A stretch of 16,524 nucleotides of DNA from Gallionellales bacterium UBA7399 (GTDB taxonomy: Bacteria; Pseudomonadota; Gammaproteobacteria; Burkholderiales; Gallionellaceae). Made by a program: the position numbers and the translations under genes. This document shows, in pieces, positions 6,865 through 14,030 of this stretch (its first letter is position 1; the number at the start of each line of letters is the position of its first letter). The notes below the pieces were generated by a model, which saw only the letters and a list, made by a program, of their open reading frames with translations, was not told the origin of the DNA and ran no database searches. The stretch covers positions 1 to 16,524 of the forward strand of contig DKNB01000039.1 in assembly GCA_002470125.1 (NCBI GenBank), read 5' to 3'.

Positions 6865-6903
6865 AAAGCCCGGTCTAGCTAGAGCTACCCGGGTTTTTAT
6901 TTT
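6865..6903 (+). terminator. Intrinsic terminator between SAM-II aptamer and metZ
   Basis: AAAGCCCGG (6865-6873) pairs with CCGGGTTTT (6889-6897), including one G-U pair. The loop is partly closed by TAGC (6876-6879) and GCTA (6884-6887). A T-rich tail, TTTTTATTT, follows directly. An alternative short hairpin CGGG (6860-6863) with CCCG (6869-6872) would use up the left arm of the terminator and overlaps the last pseudoknot base. This provides a possible on/off switch with the aptamer. Confidence 0.75.
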
Positions 6904-6920
6904 GCACAAAGGGGGGTGTT

Positions 6921-8108
6921 ATGCCAAAGCAATCCAACCACACAGAGCAGCTGCATCAACTTGAGACACGCGCAGTCCATACGGGTACCACACGCAGCCA
7001 ATTCAATGAGCACAGCGAGGCTCTATTTCTCACGTCCAGCTTTGTGTTCGACAACGCAGCCCAAGCCGCAGCACGATTCATAGGCACAGAGCCGGGTAAC
7101 ATCTATTCGCGCTTCACTAATCCGACTGTCACCATGTTTGAAGAGCGCCTAGCCGCCCTAGAGGGGGCGGAACAGTGCGTAGCGACAGCATCTGGCATGT
7201 CGGCTATTTTGGCATGCTGCATGGGTCTACTGCAAAATGGCGATCACATTATCGCCTCCCGCAGTATATTTGGCTCGACGGTAAATTTATTTGGCACTAT
7301 CTTGAAGCGCTTTGGCGTAGACACCAGCTTTGTTTCTGCCACAGATATAGGGGAGTGGGAGGCTGCCGCACGCCACAATACAAAGTTATTATTTCTGGAA
7401 ACCCCATCAAACCCACTAACTGAAATATCAGACATTGCAGCTATTGCGGCCATAGCAAAACGCCATGGCGCATTACTAGCGGTGGATAATTGTTTTTGCA
7501 CGCCCATATTGCAACGACCACTTGAGCTGGGCGCAGACATTGTGATCCACTCCGCCACCAAATATCTTGATGGCCAAGGGCGCGTATTGGGTGGCGCGGT
7601 TCTAGGTAGCAAGGAAATCATGGGGCCCGTATATCAATTTCTACGTACGGCCGGACCCACCATGAGCGCATTCAACGCATGGATTTTTTTAAAGGGTATA
7701 GAAACGCTGGCAATTCGCATGGCTGCTCACAGCGCTAACGCGCTGCTTGTAGCGAAATGGCTCGAGAAACAACCCAATGTATCGCGTGTATATTACCCCG
7801 GCCTGCCATCTCATCCACAACATCAGCTGGCAATGCTGCAGCAAAGCACTGGTGGTGGCATTGTTTCATTTGAGGTCAAGGGAGGCAGAAAGGCAGCTTG
7901 GCATCTAATCGACAGCACACGTATCATTTCGATTACCGCCAACCTGGGCGATACGAAAACTACACTAACTCATCCAGCCACCACCACGCATGCCCGTATA
8001 ACACAAGAAGCCAGGGACGCTTCTGGCATTACCGAGAGCCTGTTGAGAATTGCGGTTGGGTTAGAGGCGGTCAATGATATCCAGGATGACCTAGCACGTG
8101 GCCTGTGA
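6921..8108 (+). CDS. metZ: O-succinylhomoserine sulfhydrylase MetZ
   Basis: PLP enzyme of the Cys/Met metabolism family. It makes homocysteine from O-succinylhomoserine and sulfide, the direct sulfhydrylation route to methionine. Motifs: LETRAVHTG at the N-terminus, YSRFTNPTV (62-70), ATASGMSAIL (88-97), LFLETPSNPL, LLAVDNCFCTP with the PLP-ring aspartate Asp189, and the PLP-lysine motif HSATKYLDGQGRVLGG (Lys214). C-terminal motifs are SITANLGDTKTTLTHPATTTHA and LLRIAVGLE. Length 395 is typical. The KYLDGQGRVLGG form fits MetZ better than MetB or MetC, though specificity for succinyl over acetyl homoserine is inferred. A strong GGGGGG ribosome binding site lies at 6911-6916. The gene stands alone behind a SAM-II leader; the purF neighbour often seen in proteobacteria is absent. 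Confidence 0.94.
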   Translation: MPKQSNHTEQLHQLETRAVHTGTTRSQFNEHSEALFLTSSFVFDNAAQAAARFIGTEPGNIYSRFTNPTVTMFEERLAALEGAEQCVATASGMSAILACCMGLLQNGDHIIASRSIFGSTVNLFGTILKRFGVDTSFVSATDIGEWEAAARHNTKLLFLETPSNPLTEISDIAAIAAIAKRHGALLAVDNCFCTPILQRPLELGADIVIHSATKYLDGQGRVLGGAVLGSKEIMGPVYQFLRTAGPTMSAFNAWIFLKGIETLAIRMAAHSANALLVAKWLEKQPNVSRVYYPGLPSHPQHQLAMLQQSTGGGIVSFEVKGGRKAAWHLIDSTRIISITANLGDTKTTLTHPATTTHARITQEARDASGITESLLRIAVGLEAVNDIQDDLARGL

Positions 8109-8226
8109 TAACAATCACCCCTGCCGCATAGGAAGCGTTTTTAGCTGTCCATGCAGGCAATATGCAATCGACACTCGATGTGGCAGGTCACCAACCTACC
8201 TGAACAAATAATGGGTCGGCCCAATT

Positions 8227-8736
8227 GTGACCATCGATCATGACATTGCAATTTTGGCAGCCAAGGTTGGGGCAAGCCTAAAGCGGCATGGCTATTTGTT
8301 ATCCACAGCCGAATCTTGCACAGGCGGAGCCGTAGCGAACGCCATCACTGATATTCCTGGTAGCTCTGAATGGTTTGATTGTGGATTCATAACTTACTCG
8401 TCTGAATCAAAAAGAGAAATTCTGGGTGTAACCCAAGATAGCCTCGTAAATCATGGTGCAGTAAGCGAGGTTGTGGTGCGCCAAATGGTAACCGGCGCAT
8501 TACGTCACAGTCGCTCAGGGGTAGCGTTGGCGGTCAGTGGTATTGCTGGTCCGACAGGTGCAACATCAGGCAAACCCATTGGCACAGTGTGGCTTGCCTG
8601 GGGAATTAAAGGGGGGCCGCCAATTGCATGCCTCCATTATCTTCACGGCGACCGAACAGAGATTCGCAAACGGTCCACATTATTAGCCCTGCAGGGCATA
8701 TTAGACCTGCTGGATGGGGCAACAAAAACAGCCTAA
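8227..8736 (+). CDS. pncC: Nicotinamide-nucleotide amidohydrolase PncC (CinA C-terminal domain family)
   Basis: Hydrolyses nicotinamide mononucleotide to nicotinate mononucleotide and ammonia, recycling the NMN released by NAD-dependent DNA ligase. Signature motifs are STAESCTGGAVANAITDIPG (residues 26-45, probable nucleophile Ser30), GFITYSSESKREILGV (53-68, conserved Tyr57 and Lys62), GAVSE, and AVSGIAGPTGATSGKPIGTVW (two-thirds along). Only the C-terminal CinA domain is present, as in stand-alone PncC of about 165 residues. The start is a GTG at 8227; the ATG at 8240 is out of frame, so no in-frame ATG competes. There is no clear ribosome binding site. It lies upstream of recA, the same order as in E. 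coli (pncC-recA-recX), with 114 bases between. Confidence 0.92.
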   Translation: MTIDHDIAILAAKVGASLKRHGYLLSTAESCTGGAVANAITDIPGSSEWFDCGFITYSSESKREILGVTQDSLVNHGAVSEVVVRQMVTGALRHSRSGVALAVSGIAGPTGATSGKPIGTVWLAWGIKGGPPIACLHYLHGDRTEIRKRSTLLALQGILDLLDGATKTA

Positions 8737-8850
8737 GCACACATTATCAGTAAGGAGCGCCTCCGCTAGGAACCACTTTGAAGGCTTTCTAAATCCGAAC
8801 TCACATAGCTTATGCCATAATCACGTATCACTTCAGAGGGAGAGAGTTAA

Positions 8851-9882
8851 ATGGATGACAACAAAAGCAAGGCGCTCGCAGCGGCACTAAGCCAAATTGA
8901 AAAACAATTTGGCAAGGGCTCCATTATGCGTCTAGGTGAACATGATATCGTGCGTGATATTCAGGTGGTCTCTACTGGATCTCTTGGGTTGGATATCGCG
9001 CTAGGTGTAGGTGGGCTGCCACGTGGTCGTGTTATAGAGATATACGGACCAGAGTCATCCGGCAAGACCACCCTCACATTGCAAGTTATCGCCGAAATGC
9101 AGAGGCTGGGGGGCACAGCCGCATTTATTGATGCGGAGCATGCGCTAGATCCTCAATATGCTCAAAAATTAGGCGTTAACGTAAGTGAGCTGCTTATTTC
9201 TCAACCAGACAATGGTGAACAGGCGCTAGAGATTGCCGATATGTTAGTGCGCTCAGCTGCTGTCGATGTGGTGGTAATCGACTCAGTGGCGGCATTGACT
9301 CCAAAGGCAGAGATAGAGGGGGAGATGGGGGAGCCGCAAATGGGCCTGCAAGCACGGCTCATGTCTCAGGCATTGCGTAAGTTAACCGCCAATATCAAGC
9401 GCTCCAATACGACAGTAATATTTATCAATCAGATACGTATGAAAATCGGTGTAATGTTCGGAAGTCCAGAAACAACAACTGGCGGTAATGCGCTGAAATT
9501 TTACGCCTCAGTTCGATTGGATATTCGTCGTATCGGTGCAATCAAAAAAGGTGACGAAGTAATTGGTTCTGAAACCCGGGTAAAGGTGGTCAAAAATAAG
9601 GTGGCGCCGCCATTCAAGCAGGCAGAATTTGATATTCTATACGGTGAAGGCATATCACGCGAAGGCGAAGTGGTTGAGCTTGGTGTATTACATAAAATCG
9701 TCGAAAAAGCTGGTGCCTGGTACAGCTACAACGGTGAAAAAATTGGCCAGGGGAAAGACAATGCGCGCGAATATCTCAAAGAGCACCCCGATATGGCAAT
9801 TGAAATTGAAAATAAAATTCGTGCCATAGTCGGTGTGGCCTCGCTCAACAATGGCACAGAAAGCGACGACAAAAAAGATTGA
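8851..9882 (+). CDS. recA: Recombinase RecA
   Basis: ATP-dependent strand-exchange protein for homologous recombination, repair and SOS co-protease activity. Seen: N-terminal oligomerisation helix (KALAAALSQIEKQFGKGSIMRLG), Walker A GPESSGKT (66-73, Lys72), Glu96 in FIDAEHALD, Walker B VVVIDSVAAL (140-149), DNA loop L1 around EGEMGEPQMGLQAR (156-169), loop L2 INQIRMKIGVMFGSPETTTGG (192-212) and an acidic C-terminal tail SDDKKD. Length 343 is normal. The ribosome binding site is AGAGGGAGAGAG before the ATG. The upstream 114 bases show no CTGT-N8-ACAG LexA operator. The 3' end overlaps recX. Confidence 0.99.
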   Translation: MDDNKSKALAAALSQIEKQFGKGSIMRLGEHDIVRDIQVVSTGSLGLDIALGVGGLPRGRVIEIYGPESSGKTTLTLQVIAEMQRLGGTAAFIDAEHALDPQYAQKLGVNVSELLISQPDNGEQALEIADMLVRSAAVDVVVIDSVAALTPKAEIEGEMGEPQMGLQARLMSQALRKLTANIKRSNTTVIFINQIRMKIGVMFGSPETTTGGNALKFYASVRLDIRRIGAIKKGDEVIGSETRVKVVKNKVAPPFKQAEFDILYGEGISREGEVVELGVLHKIVEKAGAWYSYNGEKIGQGKDNAREYLKEHPDMAIEIENKIRAIVGVASLNNGTESDDKKD

Positions 9883-10321
9883 GCTCAGCCTGCGCACTCG
9901 CGCCATGCGGTATCTGGTGCGACGTGAGCACAGTCGCGCCGAACTTCACAAAAAACTTATACCCAAGGCCTCCCCAGAAGACAACATAGATGGCCTATTG
10001 GATGATTTGGTAGCACGTGGATGGTTATCAGATTCCCGCATGGTAGAACATATTGTTCACATACGTCGCAATCGCTTTGGTGTTCAGCGCATCACACACG
10101 AACTTCGCCAAAAAGGTATAGCCGAGCACTTGATAAGTGAGGTACTGCCCCAGATGCAAAATTCCGAACTGGAAGCGGCTCGCGATATTTGGAGCAGGCG
10201 ATTTGGTATCCACCCAGAAAATATAAAAGAAAAAGCTAAGCAGGCACGCTTTTTACAGTCTCGGGGATTTATGTTGGATGTAATCTCTAAGGTGCTGCGA
10301 GGCGGGGAAGATGGTGAATAA
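9851..10321 (+). CDS. recX: Regulatory protein RecX
   Basis: RecX binds RecA filaments and limits RecA activity. It is a helical three-repeat protein. The first repeat is seen at LRTRAMRYLVRREHSRAELHKKL, the second at IDGLLDDLVARGWLSDSRMVEHIVHIRRNRFGVQRITHELRQKGI (G-W-L-x-D and R-x-x-G-x-x-x-I motifs) and the third at KAKQARFLQSRGFMLDVISKVL. The protein is about 156 residues from the ATG at 9851. A GTG at 9833 would add six residues. The ATG at 9905, after the recA stop, would begin just inside the first repeat and looks too late. With the chosen start the gene overlaps recA by 32 bases in another frame, which suggests coupled translation and a fixed ratio to RecA. It is convergent with the tRNA-Ser gene. 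Confidence 0.92.
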   Translation: MAQKATTKKIELSLRTRAMRYLVRREHSRAELHKKLIPKASPEDNIDGLLDDLVARGWLSDSRMVEHIVHIRRNRFGVQRITHELRQKGIAEHLISEVLPQMQNSELEAARDIWSRRFGIHPENIKEKAKQARFLQSRGFMLDVISKVLRGGEDGE

Positions 10322-10325
10322 ACAT

Positions 10326-10353
10326 CACAACCAAGTAAACGCTACCTGTTGTG
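10326..10353. repeat. Inverted repeat between recX and tRNA-Ser, possible weak terminator
   Basis: CACAAC (10326-10331) and GTTGTG (10348-10353) form a six-base stem with a 16-base loop, between the converging ends of recX and the tRNA gene. On the minus strand it is followed by a short, T-poor tail, so terminator strength would be low. It is the only hairpin I see that could separate the two transcripts. Confidence 0.3.
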
Positions 10354-10354
10354 G

Positions 10355-10444
<90 letters not shown>

Positions 10445-10495
10445 ATAGAGTTTAATTTTACCATCTCCAAAGCATAAAAATAGGCAGAATATTCT

Positions 10496-11899
10496 ATGCT
10501 CCAGTCAATCCGGTCATCAACCTCAAGACGTACGGGTGTATGGTCTTCTGTGTTTACATCACTAAGCATCATTGGTCTCGTGAGCTGCTCGCCTAGCGAG
10601 CCGCCAAAAAAACCATGGCAAGAAGAGCTGACAGTCATCGTCATACCATCTGAAAATCGTATCGATGCTGAATTTTCAATACAGCTCAGCACGCTTTTCG
10701 CAGAACACCTACATTCAAAAGTGAAATTTTTAACGCTCCCCCCCAATAGGGTTATGCAATCCATTGCCACAAACAAAGCCCACTTTGCGGCATCAGAGCT
10801 GCGCAGCAACGAGGGTGCCGGTATACGTTTTGGCCCATCGTATCAAACTGTAATCGAGCAGGCGGTATGTCGTGGCAAGCCATTGCGCCACATGACAGAG
10901 CTTCTGGGGAAAAATATTGCTGTCATTGATGGCTCTACGCAAGAAGCCGCCTTGCGCGAAGCACGTAAAAAATTTCCAGGGTTGCACTGGCGCACACGGG
11001 CAAACCAATCCCCCGCTCAATTATTAAAGGAGGTAGCAGAGGGCAAGCTGGAGTGCACTGTCGTCAACGAAGAGCAGCTTGCATTGTCACGCAACTACTA
11101 CCCGGACCTAAGCTCCACCCTCAATATCTCTACGCCTTCTAATTTGGCATGGGCATTTTCGCCAAATACGGATACCGAGTTAATTCTAGAAGCGAATAAA
11201 TTCTTTACCATCATTCAGAAAAATGGGAAGTTACATCGTCTACTGGATAGCTACTACGGACACAGCAAGCAATTAGGCTCTGGCGACGCCATTGAATTCA
11301 TAACAAAAATGCATACTGTACTACCGCATTTTAGAGGTATGTTTGAAGAGGCTGCCACCCTCACTAGAATGAAGTGGCAGTTACTCGCCGCTCTCGCCTA
11401 CCAGGAATCCCATTGGAACCCACTCGCCACATCTTCTACCAACGTGCGCGGCATGATGATGTTGACCGAAGACACCGCCGATCGCATGAGCGTGACCAAT
11501 CGACTCGATCCCCATCAAAGCATTATTGGTGGCGCAAAATATTTATTATTACTAAAAGATCAGCTACCTTTACGCATCAAAGAGCCTGATCGTACATGGC
11601 TGGCTCTGGCAGCCTACAATCAAGGGTACGGGCATCTGGAGGACGCACGCATCTTGGCAAAGCAGCAGGGTTACAATCCAGACAAATGGATAGACTTAAA
11701 ACAGGTTCTGCCACTACTAACGCAGCCCGCATATTTCGAACAGACGAAATATGGCTATGCTCGTGGTGGTGAGGCTGTATTCTTGGTGGAGATAGTACGC
11801 AAACACTATGAACTGCTAACCAGCCTGGCCGTGGGTGACGTGCCCAGATCAATCAAACCCGTCAATAATTATAAGATTCCAAAAAAGAGTGGGGGGTAG
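10496..11899 (+). CDS. mltF: Membrane-bound lytic murein transglycosylase F (MltF-like lipoprotein)
   Basis: Two-domain outer-membrane lipoprotein that cleaves peptidoglycan glycan strands to 1,6-anhydromuropeptides. The signal sequence (residues 12-30) ends in the lipobox LVSC with Cys31. Residues 42-255 resemble a family-3 solute-binding domain, which in MltF regulates the enzyme. Residues 280-445 form the SLT domain of family 1E/GH23: catalytic Glu304 in LLAALAYQESHWNP, NVRGMMMLTEDTA (316-328), LDPHQSIIGGAKYL, and LALAAYNQGYGHLEDAR (369-385), which carries the substrate-binding tyrosines and asparagine. Length 467 is a little shorter than E. coli MltF (518). The ribosome binding site is weak. 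It faces the unknown gene 11913-12428, ending 13 bases from its 3' end. The match to MltF is strong across the SLT half and weaker in the binding domain. Confidence 0.92.
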   Translation: MLQSIRSSTSRRTGVWSSVFTSLSIIGLVSCSPSEPPKKPWQEELTVIVIPSENRIDAEFSIQLSTLFAEHLHSKVKFLTLPPNRVMQSIATNKAHFAASELRSNEGAGIRFGPSYQTVIEQAVCRGKPLRHMTELLGKNIAVIDGSTQEAALREARKKFPGLHWRTRANQSPAQLLKEVAEGKLECTVVNEEQLALSRNYYPDLSSTLNISTPSNLAWAFSPNTDTELILEANKFFTIIQKNGKLHRLLDSYYGHSKQLGSGDAIEFITKMHTVLPHFRGMFEEAATLTRMKWQLLAALAYQESHWNPLATSSTNVRGMMMLTEDTADRMSVTNRLDPHQSIIGGAKYLLLLKDQLPLRIKEPDRTWLALAAYNQGYGHLEDARILAKQQGYNPDKWIDLKQVLPLLTQPAYFEQTKYGYARGGEAVFLVEIVRKHYELLTSLAVGDVPRSIKPVNNYKIPKKSGG

Positions 11900-11912
11900 G
11901 CGAATTTCTTGC

Positions 11913-12428
11913 TTACCAAGAAAACTTAATGGACATAACTTTCACGTACTCTCCATTAAATTTGGTTAACCCTGATTCAAGTTCAACGCGCCAAGCATAG
12001 AAAATCTCAGGGAAATCAGGGCCCCTAACAAGTGCCTGCAGCGCAGCAAAATCGGCGGCACTCTTGTTTAAGATCCGCTTTAAACTCAAGATAATTCTAT
12101 AGAAATCTGCACATCTCGCTGAAAAATCCTTAAAGCGTAAATCACCCGCCAAATAAACAAGGATGGGGCTCTCCTCCTCAAAGAACTCATCATTCACTCG
12201 CTTAAAGTCATCCATTAGACTCATGATATTTTTTTCAGAAATCTCTCGATCCGTCTCGCTTAGTATTTTTTCAGGTTTTGGAAAAATACTTTTCAAGAGT
12301 GTTGCCAGTTTTTGACAATTTTCTTGTAGCTCAGCCGATAGCTCTCTGCGATGCGCAAGAACATCGCCCCTAGGCTCAATAGAGCGATCTAAAATGGCGC
12401 CTAACGTTGAAATTCCAAAAATTTCCAT
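11913..12428 (-). CDS. Hypothetical protein, unrecognised, 171 residues
   Basis: I do not recognise this family. The start is set at the ATG at 12428 because AAGGAG lies at the right distance before it, whereas the longer frame to 12467 has no such site. The protein starts MEIFGISTLGAILDRSIEPRG. It is predicted mostly helical and charged, with no signal peptide and no membrane segment. Several stretches look amphipathic and could form helical bundles (about 25-50, 60-85, 100-125 and 150-165). There is no metal or nucleotide-binding motif. Cysteines are few. It ends in VKVMSIKFSW. It is single, convergent with mltF and separated from serS by 252 bases holding palindromes. Good codon structure and a strong ribosome binding site make it a real gene. 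A cytosolic binding or toxin-immunity-like role would be speculation. Confidence 0.7.
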   Translation of the reverse strand: MEIFGISTLGAILDRSIEPRGDVLAHRRELSAELQENCQKLATLLKSIFPKPEKILSETDREISEKNIMSLMDDFKRVNDEFFEEESPILVYLAGDLRFKDFSARCADFYRIILSLKRILNKSAADFAALQALVRGPDFPEIFYAWRVELESGLTKFNGEYVKVMSIKFSW

Positions 12429-12491
12429 ACTTATCTCCTTGTACTTTAAAAGACAACATCTGCGCACCCAGGCAGATATCTATTAATATAA

Positions 12492-12505
12492 ATCAATGCA
12501 TCGAT
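12492..12505. repeat. Near-perfect palindrome upstream of the unknown gene
   Basis: ATCAATGCATCGAT is palindromic except for one mirrored pair. It lies about 65-80 bases upstream of the ATG at 12428 and just upstream (in the sense of that gene) of a TATATT -10-like box (12485-12490, minus strand). Its position fits an operator. It resembles half of an FNR/CRP-type site but has no proper N4 spacing, so the regulator is unknown. Confidence 0.35.
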
Positions 12506-12512
12506 TTTCACG

Positions 12513-12527
12513 CATTGGACACCAATG
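12513..12527. repeat. Perfect inverted repeat CATTGG-ACA-CCAATG
   Basis: Six-base arms with a three-base centre lie 8 bases beyond the previous palindrome, further upstream of the unknown gene. They fit a dimeric repressor or activator site. No T-run follows on either strand, so it is not a terminator of serS. Confidence 0.4.
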
Positions 12528-12680
12528 TACAACAAACAAAACTTGCGCTTTTATTGAGTATAGCTTCTCCAGGGTAGCGAACGTAGCGCATTGCAAAAAA
12601 TAATTTTATTCGCGGTCACACAACGTAAGGCTCTCGCGTTCACAAAAACCACTCGATCTGACATTCGCTTTGTATCAAAA

Positions 12681-13976
12681 TTACACCGCCGAGATATATT
12701 CCAGGTTACCCATGTACGGCCTTAGTACCTCTGGCACAAAGATGCGTCCATCTTTTTGCTGATAATTTTCAAGAATGGCAACCAGCGTACGCCCCACAGC
12801 AAGGCCGGAACCATTGACCGTATGCATCAGCTCTGGCTTTCCCTGATCGTTACGAAAGCGTGCATGCATGCGTCTCGCCTGGAAGGCTTCAAAATTAGAA
12901 CAGGAGGATATCTCGCGATATGCATCCTGGGCCGGAAGCCACACCTCGATGTCATAAGTCATCGCTGCCGAAAATCCCATATCTCCCGTGCACAGTTGCA
13001 CTACCCTGTACGGCAAGGCCAATTTTTGTAGGATAACTTCGGCATGCCCCAACAATTGCTCCAGGGCTTCATGAGACCCTTCTGGATGCACAATCTGCAC
13101 CAACTCCACCTTATCAAATTGATGCTGACGAATCATGCCACGTGTATCACGCCCATAAGAGCCAGCCTCGCTTCGAAAGCATGGCGTATGCGCCATCAAC
13201 TTTAACGGCAACTGATCCAGCGGGGTTATGCTGTCGCGCACGATATTTGTTAATGGGACTTCTGCCGTCGGAATTAAATACAGGGCTTGCTCATCTCCCT
13301 CGTCAAGCTGACGTGGCACACGGAATAAATCATCCTCAAATTTTGGCAGCTGCCCAGTGCCACGCATAGAATCCGCGTTGACTAGATATGGCACGTACAC
13401 CTCAATGTAGCCATGCTGCTCAGCATGCACGTCGAGCATGAACTGCGCCAAGGCCCTATGCAGGCGTGCCAGCGGGCCTTTTAGCAAAGAAAAACGTGCA
13501 CCACTAATCTTGGTGGCAGTCTCAAAATCGAGTCCACCAAGACCCTCTCCGACGCTGACGTGATCCCTGATCTCGAAATCAAATTTTTTTGGCGACCCCA
13601 CACGACGCACTTCGATATTGTCGCTTTCTGATTTTCCTATGGGCACCCTGCCATCGGGAAGATTGGGAATAGTCAGAAGAAAGGCCTGAAAATCATTCTG
13701 GATACAATCAAGCTGCATCTCAAGCCCCTTGAGCTCGTCACCCAGGCCGGCCACCTCCATCATAATTACCGACACATCCTCACCTTTGGCCTTGCTTACG
13801 CCAATCTGCTTGGAGATACTGTTACGTTTAGACTGCAGCTCTTGTGTGTTAGTTTGAATGGTCTTACGCATGCCCTCCAACTGCTCAAACCGACCCACAT
13901 CCAATAGGTAGCCGCGGGTAGCCAGGCGCGTCGCGATACCCGCCAAATCATTGCGCAATACTTGTATATCCAACAT
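12681..13976 (-). CDS. serS: Seryl-tRNA synthetase
   Basis: Class II aminoacyl-tRNA synthetase that charges tRNA-Ser and tRNA-Sec. The N-terminal region (residues 1-105) is the long antiparallel coiled-coil arm that contacts the long variable arm of tRNA-Ser. The catalytic core follows: TAEVPLTN, motif 2 CFRSEAGSYGRDTRGMIRQH with FDKVEL, the serine-binding TGDMGFSAAMTYDIEVWLP, SSCSNFEAFQARR and motif 3 SGLAVGRTLVAILENYQ. The ATG at 13976 (MLDIQVLRNDL) is chosen because a GGAGATAGGT ribosome binding site precedes it and the resulting 431 residues match the family. The longer frame to 14030 adds 18 unrelated residues. It follows rarA by 54 bases in the ftsK-lolA-rarA-serS order. Its substrate tRNA-Ser(CGA) is encoded about 3 kb away. 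Confidence 0.98.
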   Translation of the reverse strand: MLDIQVLRNDLAGIATRLATRGYLLDVGRFEQLEGMRKTIQTNTQELQSKRNSISKQIGVSKAKGEDVSVIMMEVAGLGDELKGLEMQLDCIQNDFQAFLLTIPNLPDGRVPIGKSESDNIEVRRVGSPKKFDFEIRDHVSVGEGLGGLDFETATKISGARFSLLKGPLARLHRALAQFMLDVHAEQHGYIEVYVPYLVNADSMRGTGQLPKFEDDLFRVPRQLDEGDEQALYLIPTAEVPLTNIVRDSITPLDQLPLKLMAHTPCFRSEAGSYGRDTRGMIRQHQFDKVELVQIVHPEGSHEALEQLLGHAEVILQKLALPYRVVQLCTGDMGFSAAMTYDIEVWLPAQDAYREISSCSNFEAFQARRMHARFRNDQGKPELMHTVNGSGLAVGRTLVAILENYQQKDGRIFVPEVLRPYMGNLEYISAV

Positions 13977-14030
13977 ACCTATCTCCAGTACAAGGCGGCC
14001 ATATTCCCAATATAGCCATGGCGGCTGCAA

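Noticed and set aside
7244..7621. 125-codon minus-strand open frame inside metZ
   Set aside because: It is antisense to the PLP-binding core of MetZ and resembles no family.
8109..8226. CAGGT/ACCTG inverted elements between metZ and pncC as a terminator
   Set aside because: The arms are short with a long loop and no T-run follows; I cannot support a terminator here.
12585..12680. Possible small RNA or terminator downstream of serS
   Set aside because: The GTAGCG repeats and the AT stretch near 12600 form no stable hairpin with a T-run on the minus strand, and there is no match to 6S or other known RNAs.
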